In this document: one piece after another, positions 1 to 7,324 of the stretch
How the letters are laid out: every line of letters begins with the position of its first letter
Position numbering within the stretch: position 1 is the stretch's first letter
Source: Phil1 sp964487565
Lineage (GTDB): Bacteria; Bacillota; Clostridia; Christensenellales; CAG-138
Assembly (NCBI GenBank): GCA_964487565.1
Contig: CAZARN010000025.1
Span: forward strand, 1 to 20,519
Length of the DNA stretch: 20,519 nt
Direction: 5' to 3'
The notes under the pieces: model-generated
The model's database searches: none
What the model saw: the letters and a program-made list of their open reading frames with translations, nothing else
Told to the model about the DNA's origin: nothing
Translations under genes and position numbers: made by a program

Positions 1-597
1 CTTGACGAGCCGCTTTCAAACCTCGACGCGAAGCTTCGCGTCGAGATGAGGGAGGAGATACTGCGCATACAGCGCGCGTCAAAGGTGACGACGGTGTTCG
101 TCACCCACGATCAGGAGGAAGCGTCCTCAATCGCGGATCAGGTCGTGCTGTTGAAGCTCGGCGTGCTGCAGCAGCAGGATACAGCGCGCAGACTCTATGA
201 CGAGCCGGTGAACTTCTTCGTGGCCGACTTCCTCGGCGCGCCGCCGATCAACAAGCTGCGCGGCACCGTGGAAAACGGTAAATTCCGCTTTGAGGATTCC
301 GACGCGACATATGAGCTGCCGCTTCGCCGGGAGGTCGAAAACGGCACGAAGGCGATCATGGCCGTGCGCGCGGAAAGCGTGGTCGTTCCGGCGGGCGGAA
401 AGAAGCTTCCGTGCGAGGTCGTGGAGCGCTATTCGATAGGCAAGGACGAGCTTTCCGTGCTTGACATCCGGGGACAGCACATCCGCGGGTACATAAGCGG
501 CGATTATCCCATCCGCAGGGGCGACGCGCTTGAGATAAGCCTCAAAAACAGGGGCGTGTTCCTCTTTGACGCCGAAACGGGGGAAAGACTGTCATGA
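1..597 (+). CDS. Sugar-type ABC importer ATPase, C-terminal part (MalK/UgpC/MsmX family)
   Basis: This is the 3' two thirds of a nucleotide-binding subunit; the 5' end lies before the window. The frame is open from base 1 and opens with the Walker B/D-loop stretch LDEPLSNLDAKLR. The H-loop VTHDQEEA follows about 25 residues later. From about residue 75 the sequence matches the TOBE regulatory domain found in CUT1 (carbohydrate uptake family 1) ATPases, for example FLGAPPINKLRG and AVRAESVVV. The protein hydrolyses ATP at the inner face of the membrane to drive the two permeases encoded next. Its stop overlaps the next start as ATGA, so the genes are translationally coupled. The solute-binding protein is not in the window. 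The substrate cannot be read from this subunit, and such ATPases are often shared between importers. Confidence 0.93.
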   Translation, partial: LDEPLSNLDAKLRVEMREEILRIQRASKVTTVFVTHDQEEASSIADQVVLLKLGVLQQQDTARRLYDEPVNFFVADFLGAPPINKLRGTVENGKFRFEDSDATYELPLRREVENGTKAIMAVRAESVVVPAGGKKLPCEVVERYSIGKDELSVLDIRGQHIRGYISGDYPIRRGDALEISLKNRGVFLFDAETGERLS

Positions 598-1511
598 AGC
601 TTGCAAGGAAAAAAGAGCGCGACGGCGAACCGCTCACGCTGCGGACTTTCCTGACGCCAGCCGCGTTTCTTGCGCCGTTTCTCATCGGACTCGGCATTTT
701 CACGATATATCCGTTCGTGAACGTGATCCTCATCTCCTTCAAGGAGGATTACAAGATGCTCACGGGCGCGTTTTCGGGCATTGGCTTTGCAAATTACGAA
801 GCCGTCATCGGCGACGCGAACTTTCTCAACGGATTGAAAAACACCGGGCTTTACGTTCTCTTCGTCGTGCCGATAGCCACGGCGATATCGCTTTTCGTCG
901 CATATTTTCTCAATCAGGATATCAAGCTCAAGGGCCTGTTCCAGACATGCTATTTCCTGCCGATGGTCACGTCGATCACGGCGATCGGACTTGTGTGGAA
1001 ATGGATGTTCAACTATGATTACGGCCTCATAAACTATTTCTTCTCGCTTTTCGGCGCGAAGGCCATAAACTGGCTAAACGATCCGAAATACAATCTGACC
1101 GCGCTGATAATCTACGGAATATGGAGCATGCTACCGTTTACGATAATACTGCTGCTCGCGGGCTTCCAGAACGTGAATCCGCAGTATTATACGGCCGCGC
1201 GCGCGGACGGTGCGAAAAGCGGAAAGATCTTTTGCAGGATAACGCTGCCGCTGCTTGCGCCGACCATCGGCCTCACGCTCATCATCAACATGATATCGGC
1301 CTCCAAGGTTTTCACGGAGCTTTTCCCGCTTTTCAACGGCAAGCCCGGCTCCGCGTATTCGCTTTATACGGTCGTGTATTATCTTTATGACGCCTTCTAT
1401 GTGCAATGGAAGCTTGGGAAAGCCGCGGCGAGCGCGGTCGTGCTGTTCATAATAGTGCTGGTACTCACAATGATACAGCTTTTCATCCAGCGGAAATGGA
1501 AGAATTATTGA
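594..1511 (+). CDS. Sugar-type ABC importer permease 1 (MalF/UgpA-like)
   Basis: A 305-residue inner-membrane permease of the binding-protein-dependent transport family. About six hydrophobic segments are visible, near residues 22-45, 82-104, 115-137, 168-191, 222-243 and 280-298. The EAA coupling loop, which docks on the ATPase, lies at about 199-222 (AARADGAKSGKIFCRITLPL), with its invariant glycine at 206. The short N-terminus lacks the extra helices of enterobacterial MalF and resembles UgpA and the Gram-positive sugar permeases. The gene starts inside the stop of the ATPase gene (ATGA overlap) and ends 4 bases before permease 2, so this is one operon. The transported compound is unknown. 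A glycerol-3-phosphate, nucleoside or oligosaccharide importer would all fit. Confidence 0.93.
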   Translation: MKLARKKERDGEPLTLRTFLTPAAFLAPFLIGLGIFTIYPFVNVILISFKEDYKMLTGAFSGIGFANYEAVIGDANFLNGLKNTGLYVLFVVPIATAISLFVAYFLNQDIKLKGLFQTCYFLPMVTSITAIGLVWKWMFNYDYGLINYFFSLFGAKAINWLNDPKYNLTALIIYGIWSMLPFTIILLLAGFQNVNPQYYTAARADGAKSGKIFCRITLPLLAPTIGLTLIINMISASKVFTELFPLFNGKPGSAYSLYTVVYYLYDAFYVQWKLGKAAASAVVLFIIVLVLTMIQLFIQRKWKNY

Positions 1512-1515
1512 GCTT

Positions 1516-2334
1516 ATGAAAAAGACAAGCCGCGTTATCATTTATGTGGTGCTTGGCATCGGCGCTGTGACGATGATATTCCCGTTCTTTTGGATGCTTG
1601 TATCCTCGCTCAAGACCGCAGCCGAAGTCAATACCACCCCGCCGACATTCCTGCCGGCGAACCCGACGCTTGACAATTATGTTTATGCGTTTGAAAAAGC
1701 GCCGTTCGGGCGGTATTTCGTCAACTCGGTCATCGTCACGGCCGCGTGCGTGGCCTGCACGATGTTCACGACGATACTTGCCGCCTTCGCCTTTTCAAGG
1801 CTTAAGTTCCCCGGGCGCGAGGTGCTTTTTTCGGCGCTGCTTTCCCTCATGATGATACCGTTTGAGATGCTCATCATCACAAACTATCAGACGGTGGTTT
1901 CATGGAAGCTGACCGATTCGCTGTGGGCGCTCATCGTGCCGTTCACCTCGTCCATATTCTATACTTATATTCTCAGGAATTTCTTCCTCTCCATCCCGGA
2001 CAGCCTGTATTATTCGGCGCGTGTGGACGGTGCGGGCAACTGGAAATATCTCTGGCGGATAATGGTGCCTATGGCAAAGCCCGCCCTTGCGACGATAGGC
2101 CTGCTTAACGCGATCATCTGCTGGAACTCCTTCCTGTGGACGGTGCTTGTCACAAACGTCCCTGAAAACCGCACGCTGCCGTTCGGGCTTTATGCGTTCA
2201 TGACCTCAAGCGGCATAAGGTATGAAAGGCTCATGGCCGCGGCGACGATAGTCGTCGTTCCCATGGTGATACTGTTCATCTTCTTCCGCAAGAATATCGT
2301 CACCGGCGTATCGCGCGGCGGCCTCAAGGGTTAA
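1516..2334 (+). CDS. Sugar-type ABC importer permease 2 (MalG/UgpE-like)
   Basis: A 272-residue partner permease. It begins with a hydrophobic helix (about 8-30) followed by the typical SSLKTAAEV segment of MalG/UgpE-type proteins. More membrane segments lie near 70-92, 103-125, 136-155, 189-209 and 240-257. The EAA loop at about 166-188 (YSARVDGAGNWKYLWRIMVP) has the conserved glycine at 172. The C-terminus IVTGVSRGGLKG is the usual ending of MalG-family proteins, where it contacts the ATPase. Only 4 bases separate it from permease 1, and the next gene follows after 4 bases. The Shine-Dalgarno before the start is weak, consistent with coupling to upstream translation. Confidence 0.93.
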   Translation: MKKTSRVIIYVVLGIGAVTMIFPFFWMLVSSLKTAAEVNTTPPTFLPANPTLDNYVYAFEKAPFGRYFVNSVIVTAACVACTMFTTILAAFAFSRLKFPGREVLFSALLSLMMIPFEMLIITNYQTVVSWKLTDSLWALIVPFTSSIFYTYILRNFFLSIPDSLYYSARVDGAGNWKYLWRIMVPMAKPALATIGLLNAIICWNSFLWTVLVTNVPENRTLPFGLYAFMTSSGIRYERLMAAATIVVVPMVILFIFFRKNIVTGVSRGGLKG

Positions 2335-2338
2335 GGCG

Positions 2339-3805
2339 ATGGAAGAGCTGATACGCATCGATATACTGGCCCATGCGGACTTTTCCGCGAGGCTCAGGCA
2401 CACCAAACGCACGCCGGGCTATGCCGCGTTTGCGACGCTCGTTTCGAATATCCGGGCGGAGAATCCGGAAAACACCCTTCTGCTTGACGCCGGGGATGAG
2501 TTTTCAGACGAACGCTGGGGCGGCGAGTCTATGGTGAGGGCGATCGAGCTTTCCGGAACGGACGCGATGACGCTCGGCAATCACGAATTCGATCACGGGC
2601 AGGCTTTCCTCGAAGAGTGCATCAAAAGCGCGTCGTTCCCCGTGCTGTGCGCGAACATTCATGAAAAGGCGACGGGTCTTCCCGTGCGCGGAACAATTCC
2701 GTATGTCATCGTCGAGCGCTCGGGCGTGAAGATCGGCATACTGGGGCTTACAACGGAATACACGCCGTACATGGTGACGGCGGCTTCATTCGCGCCGTAT
2801 GCGGTGCGCTCCTCGGTCGAAGCGTGCAATAAGTTCATCCCGCAGATGCGCGCGCAGGGGGCGGAGATCGTGGTGATACTCGCGCATTTCCCGTTTTATA
2901 TCAACGATGACGGCGCCATATCGGGAGAGCTTTACGATGTGATGAAGGCGATACCGCCCGTGGATGTTTTCATCGGCGGGCATATACCGGGCGATTTTGC
3001 GCAGAACGTTTGCGGCACGGCCGTGCTCAAGGGCGGCTTCGGCGGGAAGAGCCTGCCGCACGCAAGGCTCGTTTTTGACATGAAAAAGCGCCGCGTCGTG
3101 AAGAGCGAATGCTTCATGCACCACACGGATCCGAACGCCCCGCGGGAAGAGGTCTTTCAAAGTTATGAGAGCAAGGTCACTTCTCCCTTTGATGCGTTTT
3201 TCAACGAGACGCTTGCCGTGGCGACGCAAAGGTATACGCTGCGCCTTTCGGCGGAGTCGAAGCTCGGCAATTTCCTCGCGGACTGCGTGCGGGAAGGCGC
3301 GGATACGGATATCGCGTACATGAACGCCACCTCAGGCGGCGGCACGATAGAGCCCGGCAATGTGACGTGCGATGACGTGACGGCCGTGATGGGCTTCAAC
3401 GACCCGGTATATGTGTCAAAGCTCACAGGCGCGGATGTATACGCCCTCTTTGAGCTTGTTTACGAACCGGAGCGGTTCGGCAACAACGCGGGCCTCATCT
3501 ATTCGGGCGTGATCGTTTGGGCCGACCACACGAAGCCCGCCGGAAGCAAGATCGAAAAGATCACCTTGAGGGACGGCACGCCTCTTGCGGCGGACGCGCT
3601 GTACAGCGTGGCGACATCGGAATACATGGCTTCCGGCGGGAACGATACCTCGGCCGTGGCCGGTAAGCTTGAATGGCGCAGGACTGAACTTCGCGTGCAT
3701 GAGGCGATATTCGCTTATCTTAGAAAATACGGAACGCTGCGCGTGTCGCCGGAGGTGCGTATGCACGAGATAGGCCGCCCTGAAAACGACAATTCGCCGT
3801 TTTAA
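2339..3805 (+). CDS. Cytoplasmic 5'-nucleotidase-like metallophosphoesterase with altered metal-ligand motifs
   Basis: A 488-residue, two-domain protein of the UshA/YfkN type. The N-terminal calcineurin-like domain has GD at 52-53, LGNHEFDHG at 79-87, AH at 182-183 and GGH at 213-215. The C-terminal 5'-nucleotidase domain is recognised by LGNFLADCVREG (309-320) and MGFNDPVYVSKLTG (351-364). Two normally conserved metal-ligand positions differ. The first motif reads AHADFS, so DxH has become D14-F-S16. The GHxH (or GHxQ) motif reads GHIP, so the second ligand is Pro217. There is no signal peptide, unlike most members, so it should act inside the cell. It is the last gene of the importer operon, which suggests it works on the imported compound or a derivative, perhaps a phosphoester. 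Substrate, and whether it is active, are open. Confidence 0.82.
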   Translation: MEELIRIDILAHADFSARLRHTKRTPGYAAFATLVSNIRAENPENTLLLDAGDEFSDERWGGESMVRAIELSGTDAMTLGNHEFDHGQAFLEECIKSASFPVLCANIHEKATGLPVRGTIPYVIVERSGVKIGILGLTTEYTPYMVTAASFAPYAVRSSVEACNKFIPQMRAQGAEIVVILAHFPFYINDDGAISGELYDVMKAIPPVDVFIGGHIPGDFAQNVCGTAVLKGGFGGKSLPHARLVFDMKKRRVVKSECFMHHTDPNAPREEVFQSYESKVTSPFDAFFNETLAVATQRYTLRLSAESKLGNFLADCVREGADTDIAYMNATSGGGTIEPGNVTCDDVTAVMGFNDPVYVSKLTGADVYALFELVYEPERFGNNAGLIYSGVIVWADHTKPAGSKIEKITLRDGTPLAADALYSVATSEYMASGGNDTSAVAGKLEWRRTELRVHEAIFAYLRKYGTLRVSPEVRMHEIGRPENDNSPF

Positions 3806-3839
3806 GCCGAACGGGCGGCGATAAAAGCCGCGTAAAATC

Positions 3840-3868
3840 AAGCGTCCTGCTTATCGCGGGGCGCTTTT
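3840..3868. terminator. Hairpin terminator between convergent genes
   Basis: AAGCGTCC (3840-3847) pairs with GGGCGCTT (3859-3866), with one G-T wobble, followed by TTTT. An A-rich stretch upstream gives a T-run on the other strand, so it can serve both the phosphoesterase operon and the minus-strand transporter gene. A second small hairpin (GCGGC/GCCGC, about 3816-3832) lies just before it. Confidence 0.65.
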
Positions 3869-3875
3869 CCGGCTT

Positions 3876-4955
3876 TCAGAGGGATCTGCGCGCCGATGCG
3901 TCCCGGCGGCGTTTCGCCTTTATTATACTCAAGATGCGACCGACCGCCATCGATACGGGGAGAAGCAGTCCGAAATAGCCGCCGATGCTGTATACCCTCT
4001 CGACGAGCAGCTCAAACGGCAGAAGGGACAGCGCCGCGGCCGCGCAGACGAGCGCAAGCGAGGTCAGTATACGCTTCACCGTGGAAGCGCCGGGGGCGAC
4101 GAGCCGCACGAGCGTCCATGCCATGGGGGCCGCGGTCGTGAATATGCCGGCGAAAAGCGCCGCGACGAACGCGACGCCTGCGACGGGCGATATCGCGCGC
4201 GCAAGATGGAGGGACGGTATCGCGAGCGGCGACACCGCGCCGAAGTTTTTGATGAAGGCTGCGTTCATCACGCAAAGCGCCGCCGTGACGCCTATCCCGC
4301 CGATAAGAGCGCCGCGGACGGCCGCGCGGGGAGAGGGCGCCCCGCTGCCGAGGGAAGTGAAGAACAGCACGCCTGCGACTGTATTATACGAGGCGTAAAG
4401 CGCGCCTGAGAACAGCGCGCCCGGAAGATCGCTTTGCGCCGAAGCGCCGTAAACCGCTTCAGGCGCGCGGCAAAGCGTCAGGATACCCGTCGCAATGGTG
4501 AGAAGCACGATGAGCGGCCCCGCGCCGCCGAGCGCGGACACGAGGCCGCGAAGACCGTATGCCGCCGCTGCGAATACGAAAAGCGCCATTGCCGCGCAGC
4601 CGAGATACCGCGGGCAGCCGCAAAACTCGCGAAGCGCCGCGCCCGCGCCTGAAAGCATGACCGCAAGGCCCGCAAAGCTGTATATTCCGGCAAACACGCG
4701 CAAGGCATGCCCGGCGCGCGCACCGAGATAATGCGTATAGATATCGAACCCGCCGCCATGCGCAAGGCCGAGACGCATCGCGTCGGACGCGATCCAAACG
4801 ATGAGCGCACCGGAAAAGAGCGCGCCGATAAAGCCCGCCGCGCCGTATACGGTGAAAAACTGATAGATCTCCCTTCCGGAAGCGAATCCGGAGCCGATGA
4901 GATACGCCGAAAATGCGCCCGCAATGCTGAGGGCGCATGTTGTTTCACGTTTGAT
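3876..4955 (-). CDS. YkvI-family membrane transporter with no standard start codon
   Basis: A multi-pass membrane protein of about 359 residues if translation begins at the ATC codon at 4953-4955. The first in-frame ATG (4776-4778) would remove the first helix and the conserved motif SAYLIGSGFASGREIYQFFT, which sits in the same frame and matches the N-terminus of YkvI-type proteins (distant relatives of the APC transporter superfamily). From the in-frame stop at 4974-4976 to that ATG there is no ATG, GTG or TTG in frame; the only near-starts are ATC at 4953-4955 and ATT at 4923-4925. ATC gives a natural beginning (M-KRETTCALSIAGAF) and has a G-rich stretch about 9 bases upstream. The rest is strongly hydrophobic with about ten helices, ending in a basic tail. 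It follows the cupin gene. Substrate unknown. Confidence 0.75.
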   Translation of the reverse strand: MKRETTCALSIAGAFSAYLIGSGFASGREIYQFFTVYGAAGFIGALFSGALIVWIASDAMRLGLAHGGGFDIYTHYLGARAGHALRVFAGIYSFAGLAVMLSGAGAALREFCGCPRYLGCAAMALFVFAAAAYGLRGLVSALGGAGPLIVLLTIATGILTLCRAPEAVYGASAQSDLPGALFSGALYASYNTVAGVLFFTSLGSGAPSPRAAVRGALIGGIGVTAALCVMNAAFIKNFGAVSPLAIPSLHLARAISPVAGVAFVAALFAGIFTTAAPMAWTLVRLVAPGASTVKRILTSLALVCAAAALSLLPFELLVERVYSIGGYFGLLLPVSMAVGRILSIIKAKRRRDASARRSL

Positions 4956-4964
4956 GCGCTCACA

Positions 4965-4989
4965 CCCCCGCGCTCACATTATGCGGGGG
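4965..4989 (-). other. Hairpin between cupin and transporter genes
   Basis: CCCCCGC (4965-4971) and GCGGGGG (4983-4989) can form a 7-bp stem with an 11-base loop, between the cupin stop and the presumed transporter start. On the minus strand the 3' arm contains the only G-rich sequence that could act as a ribosome binding site. No T-run follows, so it is not a clear terminator. A role in tuning translation of the transporter is an inference. Confidence 0.45.
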
Positions 4990-4998
4990 AACGCGGGA

Positions 4999-5352
4999 TT
5001 ATTCCCTTTCGTTGAGTATTACGGCGATCAGCTCAAGCGGCGTCCGGCCGATATTCTCCACGCCGTGCGAATGGCCGCTCCTGCATTGCTGCATGTCGCC
5101 TGCGCCGAGGGTGTATTCGTCCGCGTCGTCCGTGATCCTGGCCGTGCCGGAGAGAATATAGTATATCTCAAATTCGCCCTCGTGCGTGTGACGGCCGATG
5201 GAGCAGCCCGGCGCGATGGTCGTTACGGCGAAAAGCCTGCCGGAACCTGCGGCGTTATCCGCGTCGAGAAAATGGCGAGAGAGTATCTCGCCCTTGCCGC
5301 CCATCACGTTTTCGCGTACCGTCAGCTTTTGATCGGCTTTCTTTGTATACAT
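4999..5352 (-). CDS. Small cupin-domain protein
   Basis: A 117-residue single-domain cupin. Motif 1 is seen as PGCSIGRHTHEGEFEIYYIL (48-67), with metal-ligand candidates His55, His57 and Glu62. Motif 2 is LGAGDMQQCRSGHSHGVEN, with His94 or His96. I chose ATG 5352 because GGAAGGA lies about 10 bases upstream; the frame can be extended only to a TTG codon, and that extension would translate through the ribosome binding site. An extended -10 box lies upstream. Proteins of this size bind a metal and often a small sugar or acid, or act as sensors, but the function cannot be told from sequence. It is transcribed together with the YkvI-type transporter, whose gene begins about 44 bases downstream. 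Confidence 0.85.
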   Translation of the reverse strand: MYTKKADQKLTVRENVMGGKGEILSRHFLDADNAAGSGRLFAVTTIAPGCSIGRHTHEGEFEIYYILSGTARITDDADEYTLGAGDMQQCRSGHSHGVENIGRTPLELIAVILNERE

Positions 5353-5384
5353 AAGGCAAACATCCTTCCGTTGCTTTTTCAAAT

Positions 5385-5390
5385 ATTATA
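5385..5390 (-). promoter_or_regulatory. Extended -10 promoter for the cupin operon
   Basis: On the minus strand the sequence reads TGTTATAAT, a perfect TATAAT with an upstream TGn extension, about 33 bases before the cupin ATG. No good -35 box is found 17 bases upstream, as is common for extended -10 promoters. Confidence 0.6.
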
Positions 5391-5451
5391 ACACAGCATC
5401 GGGGAACGCGGGCGCAATTATAAACATGGCATTAACACTTCGCTTCCACCG

Positions 5452-5481
5452 TTGACGCGGCGGCCCGGCGGGCTATATGAT
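5452..5481 (+). promoter_or_regulatory. Putative promoter of the SpoIID-like gene
   Basis: TTGACG (5452-5457) and TATGAT (5476-5481) are separated by 18 bases; TATATG at 5474-5479 is an alternative with 16. A short hairpin GCCGC-AAAC-GCGGC (5521-5534) lies in the leader directly before the ribosome binding site GGGAGG (5535-5540). Confidence 0.5.
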
Positions 5482-5549
5482 TGACATGTCGGAAAATGGC
5501 AGATTTCAGGCTCTCATATTGCCGCAAACGCGGCGGGAGGACGGAAAAA

Positions 5550-7298
5550 ATGAAATTCAAACGGATTGCAGCGGCGCTTGCCGCGTGCGCTATTCTGCTT
5601 GCATCGGCGCCGGCGCTTGCCGCGTCGTATCACACGCAGGTGCGCGTTTTGCTTTCCACAGGCAAAAACACCTCGCTCGAGTTCACGCCTGTGGGCGATT
5701 TTTACATCGCGGAGGCTGAAAAGCTTACCGTGCCGAACGACGCGCTCACCATCAGCGCGACGGGCGCGCGCGTTGCGCTCACCGTCGGCGGGCAGACGGT
5801 GTCCGCCGCGTCGCTCACCCTCGTCAACCGCGATTACGGGGACACAACTTCATATATCAGGCTCAAAAACAGCGAGCACGGAACATGCACATACCTCGGC
5901 AATATAACATTCGACGTGGCCAACGGACGTATCCGCGCGATAAACACCCTGCCCATCGAGCAGTATCTTTACGGCGTGGTGCCAAACGAGATGAGCAACG
6001 GCTTCCCCGTATCCGCGCTCAAGGCGCAGGCCGTTTGCGCAAGAAGCTACGTCATGGCCAAATGCTCCGTCTATTCCGGACGCTCATATGACATCGGCGA
6101 CACGTCGAGCGATCAGGTGTACGCCGGTTACGCAAGCAGGAACGCCCGCGCGATCGCGGCAGTGGATGAAACGGCAGGCGTGGTGCTGACATACGAGGGG
6201 GAGATCATCGAAGCGTTCTATTCCTCCTCAAACGGCGGCCAGACGGAGCGCACGTCGAACGTATGGAGCGAGGATCACGCTTATTATGTGAACGAGGATG
6301 ATCCTTACGATCTCATGAACCCATCGAGCCTCGAATATGTCTCCTTCATACCGGAGGTCTTCAACGAGGAAACCGTTGCGGCGATGGATCCCGGCGTGTA
6401 CGCGGCGCTTGTGCGCGGCGTGTATGAGGCGGCCGGCCCCGGGGCTGATATCGAGGGCGTGATCTCGGTCACGCCCGTTGAGAGGCTTTATGATGAACCG
6501 AGCCGGTGCTATACGGCGGCGGACGCAGCGCTCACCGTGCATCTTGAGGACGGCACATACGCCCAGACGACGGTGCGCCTTGATCTTGAAACGCTGACCC
6601 TTGGGGATGCGAACAATACAACAGGCTCCCTGACGTCGAACGGATATAAGCTTCGCATGTGGGGCGCGGAGCGCGTGAGGGCGGGCGTGAACGGCGCGGC
6701 GTATGACGGCTGGCAGCTCACGCGGCGGCGCTGGGGACACGGCGTCGGCCTTTCACAGCGCGGCGCGCAGCAGCGCGCGCGCATGGGACAGAGCTATCTT
6801 GATATACTCGCGTTCTATTATGTCGGCGCGGAGGAGGCCTGCGTAGGCACATGGGAAAGCGCGCCGCGTCCTTCAAGCAAGATATACAGCGTTTCAAACG
6901 AGGGCATAACGGGCGTTGCGCCGGGCACAACGCCGTCAGACTTCATCGAAAAGCTCAAATGCGAAGGGGCGACGCTCGGCGTCGTCACGTCGAAGGGCGA
7001 CGAAAAGAAGGAAAGCGAGCTCACCACCGGCAACTACCTTCGCCTGACTTATACGAACGAGGAGGGCTTCGGCTGCTTCTTTGATCTGCCGATAATAATA
7101 TACGGCGATCTTGACGGTGAGGCCGGCATAGGCGAGGACGACGTGACGGCGCTTTGCGGGCATCTTTCGCGCAAACAGCTTTTGAGCGCGCCTTTTCGCA
7201 TCGCGGCGGATCTCGACAGGGACGGGGAGGTCACGGCGAACGATCTGCTCCTTCTCATACGGGCGGTCTGCGGCGACTATAAAATCAAGCAGGGTTAA
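5550..7298 (+). CDS. Secreted SpoIID/amidase-enhancer-like protein with C-terminal dockerin
   Basis: 582 residues from the ATG at 5550, chosen because GGGAGG sits 9 bases upstream and a signal peptide (1-24, ending PALA-A) follows at once. Residues about 130-430 form a SpoIID domain: LPIEQYLYGVVPNEM (134-148) with the likely catalytic Glu147, ALKAQAVCARSYV (156-168), EAFYSSSNGGQTE (221-233) and WGHGVGLSQRGA (395-406). SpoIID is a lytic transglycosylase that cleaves peptidoglycan denuded of its stem peptides, so this protein probably acts on the wall. A linker domain begins with GITGVAPGTT (452-461). The end carries two dockerin-type calcium-binding loops: D520-x-D522-x-E524...D531, and a canonical D554-x-D556-x-D558-G...D565. 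The next gene encodes a cohesin protein, so it may be tethered to the surface. Because of the dockerin it is unlikely to be the sporulation SpoIID itself. Confidence 0.88.
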   Translation: MKFKRIAAALAACAILLASAPALAASYHTQVRVLLSTGKNTSLEFTPVGDFYIAEAEKLTVPNDALTISATGARVALTVGGQTVSAASLTLVNRDYGDTTSYIRLKNSEHGTCTYLGNITFDVANGRIRAINTLPIEQYLYGVVPNEMSNGFPVSALKAQAVCARSYVMAKCSVYSGRSYDIGDTSSDQVYAGYASRNARAIAAVDETAGVVLTYEGEIIEAFYSSSNGGQTERTSNVWSEDHAYYVNEDDPYDLMNPSSLEYVSFIPEVFNEETVAAMDPGVYAALVRGVYEAAGPGADIEGVISVTPVERLYDEPSRCYTAADAALTVHLEDGTYAQTTVRLDLETLTLGDANNTTGSLTSNGYKLRMWGAERVRAGVNGAAYDGWQLTRRRWGHGVGLSQRGAQQRARMGQSYLDILAFYYVGAEEACVGTWESAPRPSSKIYSVSNEGITGVAPGTTPSDFIEKLKCEGATLGVVTSKGDEKKESELTTGNYLRLTYTNEEGFGCFFDLPIIIYGDLDGEAGIGEDDVTALCGHLSRKQLLSAPFRIAADLDRDGEVTANDLLLLIRAVCGDYKIKQG

Positions 7299-7324
7299 GC
7301 GATTACGGATAAGGGGTATTGTAT

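Noticed and set aside
4459..4963. Two overlapping Arg-rich frames in other minus-strand frames at the start of the YkvI-type gene (one with GTG at 4963, one with ATG at 4938)
   Set aside because: Their translations are low-complexity Arg/Ser sequences. The frame with the conserved GSGFASGREI motif is the real one. They were considered as evidence of a frameshift, but the true frame stays open back to 4973.
5550..7298. Identification as the sporulation protein SpoIID
   Set aside because: The domain is related, but the C-terminal dockerin, the lack of sporulation neighbours and the cohesin partner argue for another wall-related role. Sporulation ability cannot be inferred from this window.
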